Positions 1 to 6,803 of a stretch of DNA of 34,269 nucleotides are shown in pieces. The stretch lies in assembly GCA_017553205.1 (NCBI GenBank), contig JAFZMV010000118.1, positions 1 through 34,269 of the forward strand, written 5' to 3'. Made by a program: the position numbers and the translations under genes. The notes below the pieces were generated by a model. It worked only from the letters and a program-made list of their open reading frames with translations, made no database searches and was not told where the DNA came from. Source of the stretch: Selenomonadaceae bacterium (GTDB taxonomy: Bacteria; Bacillota; Negativicutes; Selenomonadales; Selenomonadaceae). How positions within the stretch are numbered: the stretch's first letter is position 1; each line of letters begins with the position of its first letter.

Positions 1-117
1 ATCGAAAGATTTTTTAATCGCATCAAACACTACAGACACATTGCAACACGTTACGACAAATTGTCCGTTTGCTTTTTAAATTTTGTTCTTCTTGCCACCG
101 TCATGATAAAAATTTAG
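1..117 (+). pseudogene. C-terminal fragment of an IS5-type DDE transposase (5' part outside the window)
   Basis: From base 1 the first frame is open for 38 codons and stops at TAG 115-117. The peptide starts IERFFNRIKHYRHIATRYDK and continues with a hydrophobic tail ending ATVMIKI. The pattern ERFFN-K/R-IK followed by ATRYDK and a short hydrophobic end is the typical C-terminus of IS5-family (ISL2/IS427-like) DDE transposases and contains the last catalytic Glu region. Only the tail lies in the window, so whether the gene is intact upstream cannot be judged. The stop overlaps TTTAGAC (113-119), the reverse complement of part of the IS-like ends at 16580 and 21125, but the match breaks off there, so the right end may be truncated. 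Confidence 0.8.
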
Positions 118-166
118 ACTTTACCAACACGCCCTAATAAATTTCTGATTTTAATCGGGATAGGAA

Positions 167-195
167 TTGACACAAAATCTGCGTTATGATAAATT
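167..195 (+). promoter_or_regulatory. Possible sigma-70 promoter inside the IS remnant
   Basis: TTGACA at 167-172 is followed after 17 bases by TAAATT at 190-195. The -35 box is perfect and the -10 weak. If active, it would transcribe the folded IS605 3' end and could run on into pfkA, which has no other clear promoter in 395-460. This is an inference from spacing only. Confidence 0.3.
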
Positions 196-249
196 TTACA
201 CAATTCGTAAAACGTGCGAAGACATTGAGCAAGAAACAAGTTTGGTCTT

Positions 250-395
250 TGCGTATTTACTTTGGCTAAAGAGGTGAACGGTAAAAATCGGGTTGGGACA
301 TCGACCTGTGCAGAAGATCGAGTAAGGCTTCAATTCTGAAGCGTCGATTGTTGATAGCAGAATCCCTCGCATTTAGACGTGGGGAGTATGTCAAA
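250..395 (+). ncRNA. Candidate orphan TnpB-type guide RNA scaffold (reRNA/omega-RNA)
   Basis: TnpB elements encode a guide RNA that overlaps the tnpB 3' end and finishes at the right end, with the guide taken from the flanking DNA. Here 317-348 folds as ATCGA, then GCTTCA-ATTC-TGAAGC, then TCGAT, giving an inner 6-bp and an outer 5-bp stem. It is followed by the right-end hairpin at 363-385 and the terminal GTATGTCAA. This arrangement matches such scaffolds. The guide would be the bases after about 394, immediately upstream of pfkA. The 5' limit is a guess, and no intact tnpB is present in the window to use the RNA. Confidence 0.45.
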
Positions 396-460
396 ACTTT
401 AATAAAATATTTTAAAATAGTTAAAATTTAAATGGGGATTTGACAAGGGAGGAAAGTTTT

Positions 461-1426
461 ATGATTACCGGTGCAATAGCAGTAATGACTTCAGGTGGCG
501 ACAGTCCGGGAATGAATGCGGCGGCTCGTGCGGTTGTTAGAACTGCACTTTATGAGGGCGTAAAAGTTTTTGGTATTAACAACGGCTACAAAGGCATGCT
601 CGCTGATGATATAGTTGAACTTAATTCACGGAGTGTAAGTGATTTGATTCAGCGTGGCGGAACTTTTCTCGGTACTGCCCGCTGTAAAGAATTTAAAACC
701 GTTGAAGGTCGTCGTCAAGGTTTAGACAATCTTCAGAAACATGGTATTGAAGGTCTTGTAATTATCGGCGGTGACGGAAGTTTAACAGGCGGTTCGATGC
801 TGTCTAAAGAAGGCGGTATTCCGATTGTCGGACTTCCCGGAACTATTGATAATGACGTTTGGGGAACTGATTATACTATCGGTTGCGACACTGCGGCGAA
901 TACTGCAGTTGACGCGATAAATAAACTCCGCGATACTGCATCAGCTCACAGAAGAATCATGGTCGTTGAAGTTATGGGACATACTTCTGGCTGGCTCGCA
1001 ATGATTTCAGGTATTGCAAGCGGTGCAGAATATATTATCGTTCCCGAAGTCAAATACGATCTTGACGAAATGTGCCATGAAATTGTTGATTCTTACAAAC
1101 AAGGTCGCCGTTATACAATTATCGTCGTTGCTGAAGGTGCTTGTTCCGGTGTCGGATTAAAAAATCTTGTACAGGAAAAAACCGGAATTGATACCCGCGT
1201 TTCAATTCTCGGTCATATTCAGCGTGGCGGCTCTCCCACAATGGAGGACAGAATTAAAGCATCTATGCTCGGCGAACGTGCGGCACTCGCTTTAATTTCG
1301 GGCGTTTCTAACGTTGTTTTCGGTTTTGACGAAGGAAAAGTTGTCAGTATAAACCTTTTTGACTCCGTAAACAATAAAAAGCCGCTCGATCCTGAACTTG
1401 TCAGACTTGCAAGCGTTCTCGTTTAA
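461..1426 (+). CDS. pfkA: ATP-dependent 6-phosphofructokinase
   Basis: Phosphorylates fructose 6-phosphate to fructose 1,6-bisphosphate, the committed step of glycolysis, in the cytoplasm. The product is 321 residues, the normal size of bacterial PfkA (about 320). Visible motifs are the N-terminal ATP loop GGDSPGMNA, IGGDGSLTG, the catalytic TIDNDVWGTD segment with the proton-accepting Asp, MVVEVMGHTSGWLA for substrate binding, and GHIQRGGSPT near the C-terminus. I chose ATG 461 because AAGGGAGG lies at 446-453 with good spacing. The frame is open from TTG 440, but that start has no ribosome site. The gene is monocistronic: a strong terminator follows at 1480 and mobile-element debris lies upstream. 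The identification is secure. Confidence 0.97.
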   Translation: MITGAIAVMTSGGDSPGMNAAARAVVRTALYEGVKVFGINNGYKGMLADDIVELNSRSVSDLIQRGGTFLGTARCKEFKTVEGRRQGLDNLQKHGIEGLVIIGGDGSLTGGSMLSKEGGIPIVGLPGTIDNDVWGTDYTIGCDTAANTAVDAINKLRDTASAHRRIMVVEVMGHTSGWLAMISGIASGAEYIIVPEVKYDLDEMCHEIVDSYKQGRRYTIIVVAEGACSGVGLKNLVQEKTGIDTRVSILGHIQRGGSPTMEDRIKASMLGERAALALISGVSNVVFGFDEGKVVSINLFDSVNNKKPLDPELVRLASVLV

Positions 1427-1479
1427 TTTGAAATTAGGAAAATAAATTTTTCTGAAATATTTTCTGATGACATACAAAA

Positions 1480-1521
1480 AAAGTAGGCGACTCGGAAAAA
1501 GAGTTGTCTACTTTTTTTTTT
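1480..1521 (+). terminator. Intrinsic terminator of pfkA
   Basis: A 14-bp stem (AAAGTAGGCGACTC at 1480-1493 with GAGTTGTCTACTTT at 1501-1514, two G-U pairs) with a 7-base loop runs into a run of T at 1512-1521. Confidence 0.9.
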
Positions 1522-1533
1522 GTAAATTTTCTG

Positions 1534-1542
1534 TGTTATAAT
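1534..1542 (+). promoter_or_regulatory. Extended -10 promoter for the EIIB/ROK-like gene
   Basis: TGTTATAAT at 1534-1542 is an extended -10 element (TGN-TATAAT), 25 bases before the coding start. The -35 position holds only the T-tract of the preceding terminator. The same TGTTATAAT string precedes aroB on the other strand. Confidence 0.55.
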
Positions 1543-1567
1543 CCCAAAAAATTCCGGAGGTGCGGTT

Positions 1568-2968
1568 ATGAAAGAACTTTATAAAAATTGGATTATTTCT
1601 CATAAAATTGACGACGGCAAAATTTTTTTGAATGACGAAGAAAATATTTTAATCGAAACGGATTTTGCACGCGGAGAAATAAATTTTTACGATCTCGAAG
1701 TAAATATCGTAGAAATGAGCGTTACAAATTTTTCTGACGGCGAAAATAAATTTTATCTGCATTTTGAATTGAAAGATTTGAACCATGCCGAAGAACTTTT
1801 TGAGGAAATGCTTGAAACTCTCGAAAGTTTAAAAAATCGTCAGAAATTAAAAATTTTGCTCTGCTGTACAAGCGGACTCACGACAAATTTTTTCAAAGAC
1901 AAATTGAACGAGGCGGCAGAAATTTTGTCGCTCGATTATGAATTTAATGCGGTTTCATTTTCCAAACTTTATTCGACGGCTTACGATTATTCAATAATCT
2001 TGCTGGCTCCTCAAATTGCTTTTCAATTCGATTCCGTGAAAAAAACTTTATCGGATAAATTAGTCGTGAAAATCCCGACAAAAACTTTTGCAAGTTATGA
2101 CAGCGGAGAAATTGTAAAATTGATTCGTGAAGAAGTAGAAAAAAGAAAATTTTCCGCCGAAGAACGTGCTATTATGAGAGCAATCGGAGAAATAAAAAAT
2201 AATTCAAAAATTTTATCAATCGCCGTAATGCCTTTTGAACATCAAACCAGAATTTCTTACAGAATTTATGAACGCGGAGAAATTTTAAAAAGTGAAACGG
2301 TTATCAAAGGAAAATTAAATGTGATTCGGGATCTTGAAGATATTTTCGATACAATTTCATATCGCTGCAAAAAATTTGACATGGTCGGAATTGCAATTCC
2401 CGGCGGGATTCACGACGGAAAAGTTGATTTAGATGACAGAATGATTGATCCGAAAATAAATTTGAAAAAATATCTTGAAGAAAAATATAAAATTCCCGTG
2501 ATAATCCACAATAATTTACGCGGGGCTGTTTTGGGATATTACGCACAGCAAAAAAAATATAAAAATATTGTTTTTATGTCACAGCCGAAAGGTTATTTAA
2601 TCGGCGGACAAAGTATTTTGATTGACGGAAAAATTTTTAGCGGAAGTCACAATAATTCCGGCGAAATAAAATTTTTGTTGAGAAGTCAGATAAAAAATAA
2701 TGAACATCGCGAACATTGTTGTTATGATTCCGAAAGAATTTTGGATATAATTTGTTTTGAGATTCGTGCGGCAATTTCCATTGCGGATCCTGAATTGATT
2801 TGTATTCGGAGCGAAATGACACCCGATTTAGAAAAAATTAAAGAAAAAATAATTGAGCATGTTCCTGAAGAATTTCTGCCTGATTTTGTTTACATACCCG
2901 ACACAGAAATGGCGGAATATGTTTTACTCGGACAAATGATTTTGTGCCTTGAATCACTTGAAAAATAA
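1568..2968 (+). CDS. Fusion protein: unknown N-domain, PTS EIIB-like domain, degenerate ROK-like sugar-binding domain
   Basis: 466 residues, cytoplasmic, no membrane segment. Residues 1-92 match no family I recognise. Residues about 94-192 resemble a lactose/cellobiose-type PTS EIIB: KILLCCTSGLTT has the strand-Cys-loop layout of a phosphocysteine site (C99/C100), and ILLAPQI matches ILLGPQV in the separate EIIB downstream. Residues about 215-466 look like a ROK/ASKHA fold: VGIAIPGGIHDGKV, IIHNNLRGAVLGYY and GGQSILIDGKIFSG with HNNSGEIKF. The usual DxGGT phosphate loop, the catalytic Asp of NDANAA and the CxCGxxGCxE zinc motif are missing, so it is probably not a kinase. There is no HTH. I infer a sensor that combines sugar binding with PTS phosphorylation state. 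Start ATG 1568 has CCGGAGG at 1554-1560. Confidence 0.65.
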   Translation: MKELYKNWIISHKIDDGKIFLNDEENILIETDFARGEINFYDLEVNIVEMSVTNFSDGENKFYLHFELKDLNHAEELFEEMLETLESLKNRQKLKILLCCTSGLTTNFFKDKLNEAAEILSLDYEFNAVSFSKLYSTAYDYSIILLAPQIAFQFDSVKKTLSDKLVVKIPTKTFASYDSGEIVKLIREEVEKRKFSAEERAIMRAIGEIKNNSKILSIAVMPFEHQTRISYRIYERGEILKSETVIKGKLNVIRDLEDIFDTISYRCKKFDMVGIAIPGGIHDGKVDLDDRMIDPKINLKKYLEEKYKIPVIIHNNLRGAVLGYYAQQKKYKNIVFMSQPKGYLIGGQSILIDGKIFSGSHNNSGEIKFLLRSQIKNNEHREHCCYDSERILDIICFEIRAAISIADPELICIRSEMTPDLEKIKEKIIEHVPEEFLPDFVYIPDTEMAEYVLLGQMILCLESLEK

Positions 2969-2971
2969 AAT

Positions 2972-3000
2972 TTGTAACATTTTTTGTAACAGTGTTACAA
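2972..3000 (+). promoter_or_regulatory. Operator candidate: TTGTAACA half-sites
   Basis: A perfect 8-bp inverted repeat with a one-base centre, TTGTAACA-G-TGTTACAA, lies at 2984-3000. An additional direct half-site TTGTAACA is at 2972-2979. It sits just after the stop of the fusion gene and 118 bases before the EIIB start. Lacking a T-run, it is more likely a protein-binding site than a terminator. The cognate regulator is unknown. Confidence 0.5.
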
Positions 3001-3016
3001 TGATTTTTAAAAATTT

Positions 3017-3065
3017 TTGAAATACCATTTCAAGCAGAAAAAATTTTGTTGAAACATTTTGAAAT
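3017..3065 (+). promoter_or_regulatory. Operator candidate: TTGAAAY half-sites, possibly for an RpiR regulator
   Basis: TTGAAAT-ACC-ATTTCAA (3017-3033) is a perfect 7-bp inverted repeat. Two further half-sites in direct orientation, TTGAAAC at 3049-3055 and TTGAAAT at 3059-3065, are spaced 10 bases apart, one helical turn. Inverted repeats with TGAAA/TTTCA arms fit a dimeric RpiR-type repressor, and an RpiR gene lies at 5069; the link is inference. Confidence 0.5.
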
Positions 3066-3088
3066 ATATGGTAAATTTACATCATAAA
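3059..3088 (+). promoter_or_regulatory. Possible promoter of the lone EIIB gene
   Basis: TTGAAA at 3059-3064 and CATAAA at 3083-3088 are separated by 18 bases. The -35 coincides with the last TTGAAAT half-site, so a bound regulator would cover it. Confidence 0.4.
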
Positions 3089-3117
3089 ATTTAAAATAAA
3101 TGATTGGAGTGTTGAAC

Positions 3118-3420
3118 GTGAGAAAAATTATTCTCCTGTGTTCCGCCGGAATGTCCACAAGCATGTTGGTTAAAAAAATGCAGGAAGCTGCAAAAGCTCA
3201 GAATTATGAGTGTTCGATCGCGGCTTTCCCGATGAGCGAAGCAAAAGAACGTGCTTCCGATGCCGATGCTATTCTTCTTGGACCGCAGGTTCGTTTTAAC
3301 AAAAACAAAGTTGCCGAGCAGTGTCCGGGCATTCCGATTGATGTTGTTGACATGAAACTTTACGGTCGCATGGACGGCAAAGGTGTCATCGAAATGGTTA
3401 AGAAAATGATTGGCGATTGA
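3118..3420 (+). CDS. Stand-alone PTS EIIB, lactose/cellobiose (chitobiose) type
   Basis: 100 residues, the normal size of a free EIIB of the lactose/cellobiose family. VRKIILLCSAGMSTSML carries the phosphorylated Cys at residue 8 in the family's loop, and DADAILLGPQVRF is the second conserved strand. In this family EIIB takes phosphate from EIIA and passes it to the sugar bound to EIIC. I prefer GTG 3118 because GGAG lies at 3105-3108. The upstream ATG 3100 lacks a ribosome site and adds six residues before the first strand. No EIIA or EIIC is present in the window, so this is an orphan EIIB. It shares recognisable sequence with the EIIB-like domain of the preceding fusion gene, which suggests a shared signalling task rather than transport. 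Confidence 0.88.
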   Translation: MRKIILLCSAGMSTSMLVKKMQEAAKAQNYECSIAAFPMSEAKERASDADAILLGPQVRFNKNKVAEQCPGIPIDVVDMKLYGRMDGKGVIEMVKKMIGD

Positions 3421-3483
3421 CAAAAACCTCTCTCTTCGAAAAATGAAAAATATATTGTTTACAAACGACCTTCCTGAATAAAG

Positions 3484-3516
3484 AAAAGCCGCTATTCTTT
3501 TGAGTAGCGGCTTTTT
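3484..3516 (+). terminator. Intrinsic terminator after EIIB, directly before the GGDEF gene
   Basis: An 11-bp perfect stem (AAAAGCCGCTA at 3484-3494 with TAGCGGCTTTT at 3505-3515) runs into T residues. The next start codon is only 28 bases away. A perfect tandem duplication TTTTCAGAAG (513-522 and 523-532 of the 3 kb block) lies between, its second copy reaching into the ribosome site. Confidence 0.85.
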
Positions 3517-3543
3517 CAGAAGTTTTCAGAAGAGGACAAAAAA

Positions 3544-5043
3544 ATGACAGAGTTAGAAATTTCATCATATCTTGTGGCAATGGAATTAAATAAAATGGCT
3601 GTCTTTGAGTGGGATATTGAAAAAGACACATTGATTTCTGATGAGATGGTGAAGGTTGTCACTTCGCATGAAATTCCAAGAGATAATGTAAAAGAAAATT
3701 TCATGAAGGCTCGACTGATTCACCCGAAAGACCGCCAAGAATTTAGAAATCATATTAACCGAATGTTGACGATGAAAACTCTGCGTTCCGCTCCCAGTCA
3801 AGATTATACTTTGGACTGCAGAATTTACACGACTGACGGCTATTATATTTGGGTTCGTTTTATTTATCGTGCTTATTTTAAAGACGGTGTTGCTTTTCGT
3901 ATTGTCGGGAGTATCAGAAATATTGATTCCGCACATAAAGAAGAAGTTCGATTGAAAAAAGAAATTGAACGCGATCCTATGACCGGACTTTACAGCAAAA
4001 CTCATGCTCCTTATCTTGTAAACCAAATTTTGCTCGACAAAACAAAAATGAATGCTCTCCTTGTTATTGACCTTGATAATTTTAAAAATGTTAATGACAG
4101 GCTGGGGCATTTAATCGGCGACGCGGTTATCATGGATATGGCGATGAATTTAAAAACAACTTTCAGAAAATGCGATATTCTCGGACATATCGGCGGCGAT
4201 GAATTTATGGTTATGATGAACGATATTAAGTCGCCTGAAATTGTAATTCAAAAATGTGAAAAACTTCGAGACCTTTTAAGAAGAACTTATAATCATGAAG
4301 GTGAAGAAGTTTCAGTTTCTTCAAGTATAGGGATTGCACTTTCTCCGGCTCATGGTTCGGATTATAAATCTTTATTTGAAAAAGCAGATGCCGCACTTTT
4401 TCAGAGTAAACGAGACGGAAAAGACACGCAGACAATTTACGACGAACAATTTAAAGGCGGAAGTCATGCATTGGCTGAAGATATTTCTACGCCTTCGCAA
4501 AATTTCCGAAAAATGTTGTCAAATCCTCTGGAATATATTTTTCAAATGGTTTTCAATTCAAAAGATACTTCGTTGGCGGTTCAGTTGCTGTTACAAGTTT
4601 TCGCAAAATATTTCAAGGTTCATCGTGCTTATGTTTATTGGCATGTTGACGGACCTTATTGGCCGAGAATTTTATTTGATTATGTTCGCGGAGATTTTCA
4701 AAAAACGGAAATTGCACACGATCCGCCTTTACGTTTGCAGATTCGCAGACGCTATAAAGATACAAAAAACGGAAGATTCAGCGAATGTGGTGACACAAGC
4801 AAACTTACTGAAAGAGCCAGAAAAGAATTTGAGCGGAGAAATGTTTTTGCTTATTTGGAATGTGCAGTTATGGACGGAGAAAATTTTATCGGCGGTGTTG
4901 GTTTTGACGATTGCAAAAGGGCAAGAACTTGGACGAAGGAAGAACACGGAGTTTTATTTGCATTCGCGGAAATTATGAGAAGATTTTTATTCGGGCAGAT
5001 TCATTTTGAAATGACTAAACGAAACAGAAATTGGAGTTTGTAA
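3544..5043 (+). CDS. Diguanylate cyclase with PAS-like and GAF-like sensor domains
   Basis: 499 residues, no membrane segment, so probably cytoplasmic. Residues about 10-130 look like a PAS fold with a PAC-like end (YIWVRFIYRAYFKDG, then RIVGSIRNI). Residues about 143-300 form a GGDEF domain: DPMTGLYSK at the start, LLVIDLDNFKNVND for metal/GTP binding, the intact GGDEF signature at 217-221, and SSSIGIAL. RKCD at 208-211, five residues upstream, is the RxxD inhibitory site for product feedback by c-di-GMP. Residues about 335-495 resemble a GAF-type sensor (HRAYVYWHVDG, IGGVGFDDC). There is no EAL domain. Start ATG 3544 has AGAGGA at 3531-3536. A terminator just upstream leaves little room for its own promoter, so expression may depend on read-through. 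Confidence 0.93.
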   Translation: MTELEISSYLVAMELNKMAVFEWDIEKDTLISDEMVKVVTSHEIPRDNVKENFMKARLIHPKDRQEFRNHINRMLTMKTLRSAPSQDYTLDCRIYTTDGYYIWVRFIYRAYFKDGVAFRIVGSIRNIDSAHKEEVRLKKEIERDPMTGLYSKTHAPYLVNQILLDKTKMNALLVIDLDNFKNVNDRLGHLIGDAVIMDMAMNLKTTFRKCDILGHIGGDEFMVMMNDIKSPEIVIQKCEKLRDLLRRTYNHEGEEVSVSSSIGIALSPAHGSDYKSLFEKADAALFQSKRDGKDTQTIYDEQFKGGSHALAEDISTPSQNFRKMLSNPLEYIFQMVFNSKDTSLAVQLLLQVFAKYFKVHRAYVYWHVDGPYWPRILFDYVRGDFQKTEIAHDPPLRLQIRRRYKDTKNGRFSECGDTSKLTERARKEFERRNVFAYLECAVMDGENFIGGVGFDDCKRARTWTKEEHGVLFAFAEIMRRFLFGQIHFEMTKRNRNWSL

Positions 5044-5068
5044 AAAAATTTTTTGTGTGAGGATAACG

Positions 5069-5905
5069 ATGAGCGTTTTACTTGAAAAATTAAGCAGTAA
5101 AAAAAATTTTTCTGATACGGAACAAGTTATAGCGAATTATGTCATGGAAAATTATCATGATTTATTAAATTGTTCTACGCGACAACTTGCAAAAAAAACT
5201 TTTACAAGTTCGGCGGCGATTGTTCGATTCAGTCAAAAACTCGGCTTTGAGGGCTACACAGAATTTAAAACAAAATTTTTGGCTGAGATGATGCAGAAAA
5301 AATCTGAACCGTACGAAAAAAATATTACCAGTGCGGACGACGTGAACATGATAATTGAAAAAGTGAAAAATATTGAACTGCGGGCAATAAAAAATACTCA
5401 AGAAAAAATAAATCCTTCGCAATTTATTCGTGCCATGAATTATATAAAATCTGCAGATTATATTGATTTTTACGCGATGAACAACAATTTGGGTATTGCA
5501 AATTTGGCAGCGGAAAGTTTTATTGTTGCTCACAAATATTCTTCGGTTCATTCTTCTATATCTTCGCAGTATCTTAACGCGTTAAATTCTCCGAAAAATC
5601 ATTTGGCGTTCATAATCAGCAGAACTGGAGAAAACAGAATGTTAATTGATATTGCAAAAGTTTTGGATAAAAAATCTGTCCCGATTGTTTTGATAACTTC
5701 CGACAAAAATTCTACGCTGACAAATTTTTCAAAAGTAATTTTTACGGTGGAAACTGCAGAAGAAATGGAAGAATTGGGACCGCGAGTATTTTTGACGGGA
5801 GCAAAATATGTCATTGACGTTTTGTATGCGTTGTTAATGACGAGAATTGATTATTCAGGCTCAAAAATAAAAACTGAATGGCTGCAAAAAAATTTTTTCT
5901 ACTAA
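5069..5905 (+). CDS. RpiR/MurR-family transcriptional regulator
   Basis: 278 residues. The N-terminal part (about 1-75) is the RpiR helix-turn-helix (LSSKKNFSDTEQVIANYVM, TRQLAKKTFTSSAAIVRFSQ, LGFEGYTEFKTKF). Residues about 105-270 form a SIS-type sugar-phosphate sensor domain (NYIKSADYIDFYAMN, LAFIISRTGENRMLIDIAKV, VPIVLITSDKNSTL). Family members sense phosphosugars and bind inverted repeats. ATG 5069 has GAGG at 5059-5062; an in-frame GTG at 5057 overlaps that ribosome site and is less likely. It lies 25 bases after the GGDEF gene and 30 before trpC, so it is probably co-transcribed with both. It is clearly paralogous to the 278-residue regulator at 9976-10812. Target operators may be the TTGAAAY sites at 3017-3065. 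Confidence 0.9.
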   Translation: MSVLLEKLSSKKNFSDTEQVIANYVMENYHDLLNCSTRQLAKKTFTSSAAIVRFSQKLGFEGYTEFKTKFLAEMMQKKSEPYEKNITSADDVNMIIEKVKNIELRAIKNTQEKINPSQFIRAMNYIKSADYIDFYAMNNNLGIANLAAESFIVAHKYSSVHSSISSQYLNALNSPKNHLAFIISRTGENRMLIDIAKVLDKKSVPIVLITSDKNSTLTNFSKVIFTVETAEEMEELGPRVFLTGAKYVIDVLYALLMTRIDYSGSKIKTEWLQKNFFY

Positions 5906-5935
5906 TAATTTAAAAAATTTTTTGGAGTTGGTGTT

Positions 5936-6715
5936 ATGAATATTTTGGAAAAATTGGCGAATGAATCAAAAATTCGCGTCGAAGAAGATATAAAAAAAAT
6001 TTCGCGTGATGAAATGAAAAATCTTGCGAAAAATTCTGTTTCGGACGGAAAAAAATTTTTGTCGGCTCTTCAGAAAAAAAATTTGTCGTTCATTTGCGAA
6101 GTAAAAAAAGCCTCACCGTCAAAAGGAATTATTGCGGAAAATTTTCCTTACGTCGAAATTGCGGAAGAATATGAAAAAATTGGTGCGGATTGTATTTCTT
6201 GCTTGACCGAACCGAAATATTTTTTGGGCAGCGACAAAATTTTTTCTGAAATTCGCAAAAAAGTTTCAACGCCGATGTTGCGAAAAGATTTCACGGTTGA
6301 CGAATATCAAATTTTTCAGGCGAAATTTTTGGGAGCGGACGCGGTTTTATTGATTTGTGCGATTTTGGAAACTGCGACGATTGAAAAATTTTTGAAAATC
6401 TGCGACGAATTAAATTTGTCTGCGTTGGTCGAAACTCACGACGAAAAAGAAATAAAATCTGCGATTTCAGCGGGAGCGAAAATTATCGGCGTGAACAATC
6501 GAAATTTAAAAAATTTTGAAGTAGATTTTTCAAACGCTGCAAAACTTCGCGAAATAATTCCGCCTGAAAAAATTTTTGTTGCGGAAAGCGGCGTAAAAAA
6601 TTCCGACGACGTAAAACTTTTGAAAAAAATCGGAGCAGACGCAGTTTTAATCGGTGAAACTTTGATGAGAGCCGCCGACAAGAAAAAAATTTTGCAAGAA
6701 TTCAGATCCGTGTAA
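5936..6715 (+). CDS. trpC: Indole-3-glycerol-phosphate synthase
   Basis: Closes the ring of 1-(o-carboxyphenylamino)-1-deoxyribulose 5-phosphate to indole-3-glycerol phosphate in tryptophan synthesis. 259 residues, the normal size. Visible TIM-barrel motifs are FICEVKKASPSKG (catalytic Lys), CLTEPKYFLGS, MLRKDFTVDEYQ (second catalytic Lys), LVETHDEKE, GVNNRNLKNF and FVAESGV with the C-terminal phosphate site around VLIGETLM. Start ATG 5936 has GGAG at 5922-5925. No other trp gene is present in the window: the gene stands behind an RpiR regulator and in front of a strong terminator. The enzyme assignment is secure. Why it is separated from the rest of the pathway cannot be read from this sequence. 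Confidence 0.96.
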   Translation: MNILEKLANESKIRVEEDIKKISRDEMKNLAKNSVSDGKKFLSALQKKNLSFICEVKKASPSKGIIAENFPYVEIAEEYEKIGADCISCLTEPKYFLGSDKIFSEIRKKVSTPMLRKDFTVDEYQIFQAKFLGADAVLLICAILETATIEKFLKICDELNLSALVETHDEKEIKSAISAGAKIIGVNNRNLKNFEVDFSNAAKLREIIPPEKIFVAESGVKNSDDVKLLKKIGADAVLIGETLMRAADKKKILQEFRSV

Positions 6716-6728
6716 AAAATTCAAATTT

Positions 6729-6752
6729 CTGTCGAAAGGCAGTTTTTTTTTT
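6729..6752 (+). terminator. Intrinsic terminator of the trpC transcript
   Basis: A short stable hairpin CTGTC-GAAA-GGCAG (6729-6742) with a GNRA-type tetraloop is followed by ten T (6743-6752). Confidence 0.9.
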
Positions 6753-6803
6753 GCAAAAATAAAAAAATTTCAGTGAAAAATTTTTGTGTGTGGAAAAATT
6801 TTC

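Larger units (their letters stand above)
118..395 (+). mobile_element. Remnant 3' end of an IS200/IS605-type (tnpB) element
   Basis: Codons 229-339 read as a short peptide ending NRVGTSTCAEDRVRLQF and TGA. This resembles the divergent tails of TnpB proteins, which often carry N-R-VGT near the end. It is followed at 362-394 by the typical right-end signature AATCCC-N-stem-GTGGGGAGTATGTCAA, with an imperfect hairpin (TCCCTCG 363-369 against CG-T-GGGGA 378-385, one bulged base). The frame is closed by TGA at 226-228, so no full tnpB is present. The element must have been truncated on its left, perhaps by the IS5-like element before it. The remnant ends about 65 bases upstream of pfkA. The right-end assignment is fairly secure; the left boundary is unknown. 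Confidence 0.65.

Noticed and set aside
3091-3423. Minus-strand open frame opposite the EIIB gene
   Set aside because: It mirrors codon structure of the EIIB gene and contains no recognisable domain.
4334-4978. A 214-codon open frame on the plus strand inside the GGDEF gene
   Set aside because: It is a shifted frame of a well-supported diguanylate cyclase, with no ribosome site and no family resemblance.
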